From Cyanobacteriota bacterium (GTDB lineage Bacteria; Cyanobacteriota; Cyanobacteriia; PCC-6307; Cyanobiaceae): a stretch of 36,297 nt of DNA. A program made the position numbers and the translations under genes. Below are positions 1 to 12,000 of the stretch, piece after piece (positions within the stretch are counted from its first letter, which is position 1; each line of letters begins with the position of its first letter). Below the pieces are notes generated by a model. It was not told where the DNA came from. It was given only the letters and a program-made list of their open reading frames with translations, and searched no databases. The stretch is taken from assembly GCA_026389335.1 (NCBI GenBank), contig JAPLIB010000131.1:1-36297 (forward strand). Direction: 5' to 3'.

Positions 1-3000
1 CCCTGTGCGCCTGGAGTTGCACCGACGACCACCTGCCAGCCGTTCCAGGAGGCGCCGCTATCGCTGCTCGATGTCCAGTAGAGGGCCTCTCCGGCCTGAA
101 ACGCCATGTAGAAGTTGGTGCCGTTGCTGGCCAGGGCGGTGCCCGCGGCCGGTTGCAGCGACGTCGAGCCGACCACCTGCCAATCGCTCCAGCTGATGTC
201 GCTGCCTGAGCTGTTCTTGGTTCCATAGGCCCACTGGATGGCGCCGTTGCTGATCACGGCCGAGTAGACGGTATTGCTGCCATCGAACACCAGGGCCGTT
301 GCGCTCGACGGGGTGATTCCCAGGTTGCTCCAGGGAGTGGTCGTGGCTTCATACTGCTGGAGTTGCAGCTGATTGGGTAACGACGATTTGCCGTAGCTCA
401 GGGTCAGGCCGGTGTCGTTGCCGCTGAGTCCGAGGGCCGTCTTTGTGCCTGGGTCGATCAGTTGTTGGATGGCCCAGGAGCTGCCGACAAAGGGGTTGGC
501 GCTGCTGGCCAGATAAATCTGCGTGGCGGGGCTATTGGGTGTTCCGCCCTGATAGGCCAGATAGGTCTGGTCGTTGTATTGGCTCACCGTGATCGGACCC
601 GAAGCCGTCTGGTTCTGCAGGTTGCCGGAGCTGGTGTATTGGATCGCATCGCCAACGGTCCAGCCGCTGTTGGATGCGGCATCACTGGTGTAGGCCTTGA
701 GGATGTTCCCCGTGGTGCCGGAGTCGACGTAGTAAATCGCTAGTTGCTGGGTGCCTTGATCGCTTTCGGTGCAGAGGCTGAGATAGCTGGCAGTAGCAAA
801 GGTGCCGCTTTGGCCGGAGATCGGAATCTGATAGGGCGTGCTCCAGTTGCCTGTGCTGCTATCGAGAGAGGTGATATTGATCTCGTTGTTGCCCGTGCCG
901 AGGTAGCCGAGGTAGAGCGTGCCGCCCAGCACGGTCACCGAAGGCGCCACGGCTGAGTTCATGGTGCTGGGCAGTTGTTTCCAGCTGTTCCAGGAATTGC
1001 CGTTATTGGCGCTGGAGGTCCAGTAGAGATAGTCGCCGCCCCCACCTTCCTGGTCGTTGTTGTTGCCCAAGACGGCCATGTACACGGTTTGCTCGCCCGG
1101 GTCCGTGATGTCGAAGGTGGCCACCACGGTTCCGACCGGGGGCGGGGTTGTGGTCGACGCCTGCGTCAGGATGTTCAAGGCGTTGATCGTCAGTGTCGGC
1201 TGTTGGCTGTCCGTGGTCACCGCCGGTGTGAAGGTCACCGGTGTGCCGTCGACGGTCACCGATTTGCCGTCCTGGGTGGTGGGGGCACTGGGGGTGAGCG
1301 TGAAGCTGGGGAGCGTGGCGCCACTGCTCACCAGGGCCGCTCCGGCCGCTGTCAGCTGCACCTGGTATTCCGTCTTGCCGCTAGCTGTTGTGGTGGTCCC
1401 CTTCTCATAGGCAGTGGTCTGGCTCAGGGAGACGCTGACCGGCGTGCTGATCGTGCCGCCGTTGCTGCTGATCGTGCTGGCACTGGTGGAGTACACGGCG
1501 ACTGCCGTACCGGTGGTAGCTGCGGAGGTCAGAGTGGCTGGGGTGATCGTCAGCGATGGCAGCGTGGCGATCGCGGTCTTGATCACCGCTGGTGCGATCT
1601 GAAGCTGGGCCGTGTAGGTCTTGCCACTGATCGGGGTGAGCGTGAAGGCCGGCAGAGCCGTGCCGTTTTGGATCCGCGCCTGACCGGCCGCTGTGAGCAG
1701 CACCTGGCCGGCATTGGCACCTGTCCCCAGGGCATAGTTGGTGGTATCGCTGAGGGCCACGGTGATGCTCTGGCGCGCCAGGGACGGTGTCGCTGGCGAG
1801 GAGCCGCCATTGACGCCGGTCCAGGAGTTGCCCGTGTTGATGCCCGCCACCAGCACCGTGCTGCTCAAAGGGGTCGCAAACACGCTGGCTGCTGGCGTGG
1901 GGGTGAGACTGGGAGATTGGATGGTGGTGTAAGGCGCCCAGGTGGTGGTGGTGCTGGTGACCGTGGCCTGTTGCAGGTTGAGCACCGGCAGGCTTGCACT
2001 GCTGACGTCAGCGAAGCTGAGAATCAAACCTTGGCTATTGGTGGTGAGGCCGACACCGCTATGGGAAGGACTGGTTGATTGGGGGATGTTGTCTGTAACC
2101 CACCAGCTCGATCCAGAGCCTGGATCGGTGCTGCCGCTCAGATAGATGGTGTCGCTGGGGCTGGATGGTGTTCCGCCTTGATAGGCGAAGTATGTGGTTC
2201 CAGTGTCGTCTGAAGCCGATCCAAGCCTCGTGGCCACGATCTGGCCGGAGGCCGTCTGGTTGGGAATCACCATGCTGGCATCCCAATCATTGTTCTGCGA
2301 AGGCGATGTACTCGTGTTGTATGTGCGGTATATTTTATCGTCTGTTCCAAGATAGTAAATGCCCAGCACGGACTTGCCCTTCTTCTTGTCCCATTCGTAG
2401 ACCATGCTGATCGACTGGGCATATTGATTGAGCTGGTAAACGCTGGCCCAGGTGTTGTTGGGTTCGCTCAGCGACATCGAGGTGATGTTGATCTGTTTAT
2501 TGGTGCCCACATAGGCCAGGTACAGCGTGCTGCCGATGATTCCCAGGGCTGGAGCCAGCTCCGTGGTCATCGTGGTCGGCAGCTCCTGGCTGGTCGCCCA
2601 GGTCTTGCCGCCGTCGCTGCTGGAGCTCCACCACAGCGTGTTGCTGCTGTCCAGGCTGGCCGCGTAGATCACATCATTCGCGGTGTCCCAGGCAAACGCG
2701 GGGGGGGCCACCGCCTTGTCGGCGCTGAGGTCTTGCCAGTTCGCCACGGTGGTGCCCAGGTTGATCGTCGTGCCGATCTGCTGGCTGACGGTCCAATCGC
2801 CGCTATTGGCGCCGGGGAGTTGCACCGTGCTGTTCAACCAGGTGAGGCTGTCGGCGTCGGCGCGATTGGGTACCGCATTGATCCAGATCTCGTTGGCCTG
2901 ACTGTTGTCATTGCGCACATTGACCAGCATCAAGGTGCCATCCACGTTCAAAGGAACGCTGCCCACAGCGGTGCTGATCTGACTGAGGGTGGTGAGATCC

Positions 3001-6000
3001 CAGCCCAGATCCCCGTTGATGGTGTCGATGACGCCGAAGCTCCCTAACTTCACGCCCGCCACCGGGCTGCCATCGACGCGGATCAGATCGGTGCGGTAGA
3101 GCGTGACGCTGCCGCTGGAGTTGTTGTAACTGAGCGCCAGACCTGTATCCGTGCTGGTGAGCACCGGTTCGGAACTGGAGGTGACACCATCGCTGGCCGT
3201 GAAGCTGGAAATCTGATTCAGAGTGTTGTTGGCACCGTTGCCGGCATACACAACGATGGTGCCGTTGTTGTTCACCGCCAGCACCGGTATTCCCCCCAGC
3301 CAGGTGACACTGGGGGCGGCTGTGGCGCTGATCGCCGTGGTGGGGCTGCTGCCCTGTTGCAGCTTGTTGGGAGCGGTCCAGCTGGCTACGGCGCCGAGAT
3401 CGACGAGGCTGGTCTTGACCGTGTTGCTGTTGGCGGAGTCGTTGATTCCCGCCAGGATCAGTCCCTGTCCGCTGCCAACGGCGTCAAGCGTGCTCACGTT
3501 GTTGCTCAGGCCTACCGGCAGATTGAGGCTGGTGGGCGTTTGTACCGTCACCGTGCCACTGGAGTCCGGCGTGAGCAGGCTCACCTGCAGCTCATTGCTT
3601 TGGCTGGAGTTTCCGTAGGTGAGCCACAGGCCATCCAGGTCGCTGCTGAGCCCCAGGCCAGTGCGGGTGTCTGGATCCAGCAGCGCCTGAGCCGTCCAGC
3701 CCGAACCAATGTTGAGATTGCTGCTGCTGCTGGTGGCGAGATAGATTTCATCGCTGGCGCTGCTGGTGGTGCCGCCCTGGTAGGCCAGATAGGTCAGGCC
3801 GCCGTACTGACTTACGGCGATCGGCCCGGAGGCGGTTTGCACACCGCTGCTGGTGTCACTGGCGTCGTAGTCGTAGTAGATCTGCTGATCGCTCGTCCAG
3901 TTGCTGCTCGATGAGGGGGTGCTGGTATAGGCCTTGAGGATGCGATTGGTGGAATCGTACGATACGTAATAGACCGCTAGCTGCTCCTCTCCACCCACGA
4001 GCTCGCAGCTGAGGCTGGCATAGGCGGCGGTTTGGCCGGGAATCTGATACGGCGTGTTCCAGGTGTTGCTGGAGGCATCCAACGAGACGATATTGATCTC
4101 GTTATTGCCATCGCCCAGATAACTCAGATACAGCGTATTGCCCACCACCGCCAGCGAGGGCGGCAACACCGAGGTGATGCCCGAGGGGAGGGCAGTCCAG
4201 GGGACCCAGCTGACGCCATCATCGGTGCTGGAGGTCCAGTAGATCGCGTTGCCGCCGGCGCCGGATTGCACCGCCATGTACAAGGTGTTGCCGAGGCGGG
4301 CGAGGGCGGGGGCCGCCACCGACGAGCCCACGCCGATGGGGCTCCAGGGCACTGTTGCCGTTGGTGTGGTGGAACTGGCGCTGCAGACCTGGCCGGTTTC
4401 GGAATCCACCCACACCACGTCCAGGCTGTCGCCGCCATTCACCAGCTGGGGGCTGTACCGGCTGTCGTAGGTGGCGCCGCTGCTGTAGATGCTGTCAGGG
4501 CTGGCGATGGTGTTGGGGGAGCTCCAGTCGGCGGGACTGGCGCTGTCAGGATCCCAGCTGGCCACCGACAGCGCACCGCTGCTGTCGACGAAGCCGAGAT
4601 AGAGCCGGTCGTCGAAGAACGCCAAGGACGGCGAGGCGGTGGTGGCAAAGCCCGCGTAGCTGTTGCTGAGGTCCGTCCAGTCGGCCCAGCTGTTGCCGCC
4701 ATCGCTGCTCTGGCTGAACCAGATCGTGGTGTCTCCGGCCCCAACCCCTTGGACGGCGGCATAAAGGGTGGTGCCCACGGCGATCACACTGGCGGCTGCA
4801 CTGGTGAGACCGCTGGCGATCGTCAGCCCTGGTAGCTTCAGCGCCGCGGTGTCGAAGCCGGGCCCCACCGGTGCCAGCAGGCCGAAGCCGGGGGAGGCGG
4901 GCAACTGGTCGTTGGGCCGCCCATAGAAGATGCCGGTGGTGCTGCCGGCACCAGCGTTCTGATTGGTCTGATCGGAGGCGCTCAGATTCTGATCGAGGAA
5001 CAGGGCTAGATCGCGGTAGCCATCGCCATTCATATCTCCGGCGGCCAGCACCTGGGTGCCATTGGCCACATTGAAGTTGTAATACCTGTAGGGAGTGCTG
5101 GGCAGGGTTGCCTGACTGTTCTGGCCGAAGTAGAGGCGCACACTGGTGAGCACATCCCCCGGCAGAATTGAGATCACATCACCGATGCCATCGCCGTTGA
5201 AATCGCCGATCGACTGCAGTGATCCCGGCAGCGTGCTGGCCTGATCGTCGATCACCATGCCGCTGTCGGAGGCCATTCGGCTCAGTTGCAGATTGGCGTT
5301 GGCGGCAAGATCGCTCCCTCCCCAGCTGACGCTGGCGCTGCCGTTGGGGCCGGAGCCCAGCGGGATGTCGGGGATCGCATCCCCATTCACATCACCGGCA
5401 CCGCAGGTTCCCTGGCCGGTATAGCCAGGCTGGCCGGAACCCAGCAGGCTGAGGATGGCCCCATTGATCGTGGTGCCATCGGCGCGCTGCAGGCTGCCGA
5501 TCGATCCGGGCGCCACACTGCCGCTGGCGGCGGCGATGCCGCTCGGCGTGCTGGTGCTGAGCAGCTGGTCGTTGCCGAACAGCACGTAGCCCACCCCCGC
5601 CCCGTTGGCTGCGTTGAAGCCCTGCACCAGCAGATCGCCATAGCCATCCTCGTTCACATCGCCGAGGCTCACCAATCCATTGGCGAAGTTGTCGCCGCTG
5701 GCGGCGCCATAGAGGGTCACGCCGCTGGCCAGGTACGCCAGATACTGATTGGAACCGAGATTGATGTTGCTGATCGCGCTGGGCTGGCTACCGGGGGCGG
5801 CCGTGAATGCTTGGCTGGTATCCACCAGATAGAGCGCGCCCGATCCACCCGTCTGCGGTGCGCCGATCGACAGAATCGAGTTGCTGTTGCGGTTGGTGAG
5901 ATCGGCAAAGCTGAGGCTGGTGCCGAAGCCCGTATCGCCGAGGGTGTTCCAGGGATTGGGGCCGTAAAAGCTGGCGCCCCCATAGACGGCCTGGTTCACG

Positions 6001-9000
6001 GCCTGGTCGCTGATCGGGTTGCCCCCTTGCTGCCCCTGCAACTGCAGATCACCGCTGCTGTTGAACAGATAGACCGCTCCCACGGCGGCACTCTGGATCG
6101 CCTGGTTGTTGCGCTGGGTGGCCGGCACAATCGTGTCCACCTGCAGAGCCTTGAGGTTCTGCATCGTTGGGCTGGTGGCGGCCGCCTGGCTGGCGCCGCT
6201 GGCTACAGGCAGCAGCTGCGGATTGCTGGATCCCTGGAGGGTTGAAACGCTGGGAATAGGATTGGGAACGATGGTGAGGATCGTCTCTCCAACCGTGTTC
6301 GGTTGGCTGACTCCGTAGTACCTTTTGATGGTGCCATCAATGTAGGTGGAGGAGTCAATGCCGGTGATCGTGGTGCCGGCGGCCACGCCCACCCCGGTCA
6401 CCAGGTCACCCACCTGCACCTGGTTGATGCTGCTGGCTTCGCCGCTCAGCTGCATGATTTTTTCGCTGATGCTGCCTTGCAGGGCGAAGGAAATAACCCC
6501 AGGCAGCTGAATCTTTTCCAGCGCCCCAGCGTTGGCGGGGCTGGTGGGAGTGTTGCCCGTTCCCAGCTCTTGCTGCACCGCTTCGCTGCCGCCATAGAGC
6601 AGTGAGGCCTGCACGCCGGGGGCCGATACGGCGATGCCGCTGCTGCCGTCGACGTTGATGTCATTCACGGCGATGGCGCTGCCGAAGCGGCTGCCCCAGT
6701 AGGTGCTGATCGCGGCGCCGGCGGCGTCGGTGCTGATCGTGACGCCACCGCTGCCCACTGCTGCACAGGCGAGCGGCGTAGCCAGGTTCTGGTCCCAGCC
6801 GCCCGGATTGGAGGCCGCGTAGGTATAGCTGTAGACGGCGCCGATCGGCTGCAGCGAGCTCTGCGGTGTGCTGTTGCCTGGGTTCAGCTGGCGCTGATAG
6901 TTCGGGGCGCCGATCCAGAGGGTCTTGCTGACATTGTCGAAGGCCAGAGCTGAGCCAAAGGCGGCGGCACTGATGTCATCGCCGCTACCCGAGGCTGCAG
7001 ACGGCGTCAGCACGGTGACGTAGCCGGCCAGGCTGTCCGGATCGGAGAGATCGAGGATCTTGGTCCCGGCGCTGGTGGTGAGCTGCTTCTGGATCCAGAG
7101 GCCATTGATGATCAGCACCTTGCCGCCGCCATTGGCCTGGGGCGCCGAGATCACCAGATCCTTGACGCCGTCGTTGTTGACATCCGCCACCAGCATGGTG
7201 TCGCCGAAGCCCTGGCCCCAGCCGGCGCTGGCCTCGGCGCGGATCAGCAGGCCGCCGCTGCTGCTGGGGTTGCTGACGTCATCGCGCAGCGGCAGGTTGG
7301 GACGATCGGCCTCGAAGCGGCTGCTCGCCAGGGCCTTCAGCCAGGTGGAGGGTGCCTGGGCTGCGGTGCTGCTGGGGACGCCGTTGGCCGACTGGCCGGT
7401 GTACTGAACGAAGACCTGACCGGGCGCTGGCTTCAGGCCCTCGCTGGCGAAGGGCTGGGCGATCGCCAACCAGCCGTAGCTGTTGCCGGCGCTGTCGTTG
7501 AACTGGCCCACCACCTGCGATTGGCCGAAGCTGCGGAGCGGCTCGGTGAGGGCGGGGTTGTTCGCCGCCTCGGCGTTGGAGGCACTGCGCAGCACCAGGC
7601 CGTTGTCGAGCCCTTGCAGTGTGAGCGGCGTGTCGCCCACCACCAAGGCCGTGCCGATCACCGCAGCGCTGTTGCTGGATCCTGCCGTCGACCCCCAAGC
7701 TCCTGGCTGGCTGTCCGCCGGGGGCAGGCTGGCGCCCTCATCGAGAACGCCGCTCAGAATCGTGAGCGCGGTGCTGCCGAGCACCTGGTTCTGGCTGACG
7801 CTATAGATGCCACTGCCTTCACCACCTCCGTTGGTGGCGGCGCTGAACGGCGTGCGGATCCCGGTGATGAAGGTGCCCGGGGCCACCCCTGTGCCACTGA
7901 GCAGATCGCCGACTTCAAGGTTGCCGTTGAGGCTGGTCACCGTCAGCACCGTGCCGGTGATCGCGCCCTGCAGCGAGCCCTGGCTGGGGGAGAGGGTGGT
8001 GACGTCGCCGAGGATGGTGAGCGTGGTGGTGCTGCTGAGCGTCTGGCTCTGGCTGACGGTGTAGATGCCTTTGCCGCTGCTGGATTTGAATGCCGTCAGG
8101 ACGGCGGTGATGCTGGTGCCGGGGAGGATGCCGGGCCCTGAGATCAGATCACCCACCGCCAGGGTGCCGTTGAGGCTGGACACCGTCAGTTTTGTGCCGG
8201 CGATGGTGCCCTGCAGCGAGCCCTGGTAGGTGGCGAAGTCGAACGTCACCGAGGCGGCATAGCGATCACTGAGGCTCTGAGTCCCGAGTGAATCGCTGCC
8301 GGCCGGGAGCTGATCGGCGGGGATCAGTAACGTCAGGGCCGGCGTATTGGTGGGAACGCGGTACAGGAAACTGCTGGCTGTGGCCAGGGGCTGCAACGAT
8401 TGCAGCGACTGATCGCCGAGCAGCACCTGATCAGCACTGAGCTGCAGCGTCAGCGGTGTCTCCGAACTCCTGCTGATGTTGACCAGGGTGACCGTCACCC
8501 CACTGAGCAGCTGGTTGCTGGGATCGAAGAACTGGTTGTTGCTGCTGCCACTGGCCGTCGTCTGCAGCCAGTCGTCGCTCGTCCAGCTGCTGATCGGCAC
8601 GTTGATCACCAGCCCATCCTGGGCCGGGGTGCCATTGCGCCGGAAGCTGGGGCTGGTGGGCAGCGGCTGGGCCAGCGGGGTCAGGGGGCTGGCCTCAGAC
8701 CAGGTGCCGGTGTCGGCGTTGAACGCTGAGGTGTAGCTGGTCAGCGGCGATGCCTTGGGATCGACATTGCGCGCGGCGTAGTGCTGGCTGATCGCACCCG
8801 GGATGGTGCCGGGATCGGGGCTTTGGCCAGCGATGCTGTAGCCCATGGCGGCCAGCAGGGCGAGGGCTTCCGTACTGGTGGGAACGGGCCACTGGCCCGA
8901 GGTGTCGGGGCTGAAGCTTGTGCTGGTGAGGGCCTTGTTGTAGAAGGCCAGCTGATCGATCGCACCGCCGACGTTGTTGGTCAGCAGCTGGGCCTGGTCG

Positions 9001-12000
9001 TTGAGGTTGAGCAGTAGCGGGACGTTGGCCACCCCGCTCTGCTGGGCCACCAGCTGGTTGTCCACATAGAGCGAGGCCACCCCGCTGTTGCTGGGGCTTT
9101 GGCTGACCACCCCGCCGTTGTCGGTGCTGACGTACGTCGGCAGGTAGGTGGCCACGATGTGATGCCAGCTGTCATCACGCAGATCTGCCGGCACAGCTGT
9201 GCCGATCGCCTGCGAGACCAGGGAGGTTCCCTGGCCGAGGTCGTACACCAGCTGGCCGGATCCATTCACCGACACGGCGATGCCATTCACCAGCGAGAAG
9301 CCCAGTTCATAGCCGGCGTAGTTCTCGGCTTTGGTGGGGGTTGGCGTGCCTTCGCTGCTGCCGTCGGGACTGAGATCGAAATGAACCTTGGCCTCTCCGG
9401 TGCTGCGCTGGTAGTCCCAGAGGGTCTCGAACATCCCGATGAGGGAGCTGTTGGTGGCGCTGCTGTCCTGCAGATCGCTCAGCAGCACCAGGCCCTGGTT
9501 GAGCACCGCTGTGCTGGGGTCGATGGCGATGGCCTTGAGCGCTGAGTCCGGCTGGGCGCCGATCGCGGCGACGCTGGTGCCGAACTGCAGCTCGGTGGAG
9601 GGGGCCCTGGCGATGGTGGCGGCGTTGAGGCCATCGACACCCACCAGGTCGGCCGCGGTCAGCTTGTAGTTGGCCAGGAATTGATTGACGCCTTCAAGGG
9701 CAGCGCCGCTGGCCAGATTGTTGAGCAGCAGGGCATTGCTGTAGACGTTGCTGCCGCCGTTGCCAACCATGGCCTCGGTGTTCGCCCCGCTGGCCTGCAC
9801 GGCCCACTGCCAGCCATAGATCGCTTTCGGATCGTCAATACCCGGGCTGGTGATCAGGCCGCGGGCGGCTGCCTGCTCATAGGTGATCTGATCCACCAGG
9901 AAGCTGGAGTTGAGCAGCCAGCCATCGGGAAGGATGGCGGCGCCGACGGCGGTGCTCGAGGGCTGCCCAAGGGACACCAGGCCGGCCCCTTTGGGATTGC
10001 TGCCCTGGGGCAACTGGGCCCAGAATTCGATGCTGTAGGGGAGTGTGGTGCTGACTGGGGTGACGCTCAGGGAGGCCACGGGAAGTGCATTGCTGTAAGC
10101 GGTATTGAGCGTGAAGGTTCCCGTGCCCGCAGCGCCGTCATAGCTGTTGATCGAGACGATGCTGGTGCCCGGTGTGATCCCAGGACCACTGATGACGTCA
10201 CCCACGGCCATGCTTCCAATACTGAAGAAGCTGCTGGGGTCGAAGAGGCTGAGGCCCGTCACCGTGAGGATGTCGTTGGTGATCGAACCGCTGAAACGGC
10301 TGACGCCGGGGTCGGAGCTGGTGCCGTTGGTTGGGCTGCTGTCGGGTGGGATGTCGGCGGCGATGGCGCGGATCGAGCGCAGCATTGTGCCCAGCCCGGT
10401 GCTGATCAAACCGGTGCCGTCGCTGTTCTGAACGGCCGTGGCATTGGAGTCGGGGATGGCGCCGGCGATGGCGTAGTTCAGTCCTCGGCTGGAGGCGCTG
10501 GTGGCGGTCGCGATCGAATCGACGCTGCCGAGGTTGATGTCGTTCAGGCCGCTTTGCAGACGGTTGAACTGCAGGTAGAGGATCGGTGCGTCGTTGAGAA
10601 CGCTCTCGCTGTAGCTGGGCAGTGCTGCCTGGCTCCAGCTGAGCAGCGGACTTTGGCTGAGGCTGCCATCAGCCAGCGGCATTGGCTGCGAGGCGATGCT
10701 GAGGTCGTTGATCGCCAGGCCCACGTCGACGCTGGGATCCCAGGGAATTGTCTGAATCGACGAGCGACCCTGGGCATCGCTGAACAGCGAATTCCAGTCC
10801 CAGGCACCGGATGAGCTGATCGGCTGGGCATTGGGGTTGATCCAGCCCGCCTTGATCACGGTGGGGATCGTGTTGGTCTGTTGGTTGCCATCGTTCGCGA
10901 TCGCTCCTTGCAGGGCGGCGATCGAGGTTTCAGACCACACCACCAGGGTGGCGATGCCGCCAGGCGCGGTGGCATTGGCGACATTGACCGCTTTCAGATC
11001 ATGGATCACCGCTGGATTGGCGGGCGTGTAGAGATCAGCCAGCGCCGGCACCGCCCAGGTTCCGTCTTGAAGAATGCGGAAATTGATGCGTTGGTTGCCA
11101 TACAGGGCCTGCAGGTAGTCCTGCACATTGCTGCTGCCATCGCCTGGGGTGGTGATCGGAATCACCGGCCCGCCGGCTTCCACCCAGGCCACGAAGGTGG
11201 CACTGCCATTGGCACCGTCGCCGGCGAGGGTGATGGCGGTGGGCGAACTGGCGGCGCTGAACACGATGGTGTTGGCATCGCTGTAGAGCGCGGCTGGAGT
11301 CAGCTGGTCGGGGCTCACACTTCCCTGGGGCGCTTCGCTGCCAGCGCTGGTTGTCGTGCTGCCGTTGAGATACACGACGCTTGACACCGCCGCGCCGCCG
11401 CTGTCGCTGGTGCTTACGTAAGCCACCCGGTTCTGCACCGCTGCCCCACCCATCGCCGCAGTCAGGGTGAGCCCATCACTCATCCCAGCGGCGAGGTACA
11501 CGCCGGCCCCCAGCTGGCCCTGCTGGGCACTGAACTGCTCATCGGCTACCAGATTGTTGAAACCAAGCGCCTGGGAGTCGACCGTGTACACCGGGTTTTC
11601 CGATCCCGCCGGCAAGCTGGCCAGCACCGCTTGCGGCAGGGTCAGGCTGAGCGAGTAGCTGCTGGCGCCGTTCACCGGCACGAACAGCAGCGGTTGATCA
11701 AGCAGCACCTGCTGGATCACGCCCCCACTGAGCAGCACGGTGGCAGTGACGGTGGGATCGGGATTCAGCAGGCTGACTGCCGCCCCACCGGCCTGCAACT
11801 GAACGGCAACGCCCCGGTAGGCATAGGGGCTGTTGTCGTTGCTCGGCGCTGCGGTGGTAACGGTGGGGGTCGCCGGGTTGTAGAGCGGATAGCGCACTGC
11901 GGCCGCTTGAGCCGCTGGGCTCACCGGCACCTCCACCACCCGTTCGATCGCCTGGATCTGCAGTGGCGAGTCGCTCAGGCTGGAGTTCACCGTGACCAGA

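Noticed and set aside
975-2078. Long plus-strand open frame (367 codons) and similar ones across 1-14231
   Set aside because: They run antisense to the giant gene. High GC removes stop codons from other frames. The translations are Gly/Arg/Ala-rich without domains, while the minus frame is continuous and has clear repeats and motifs.
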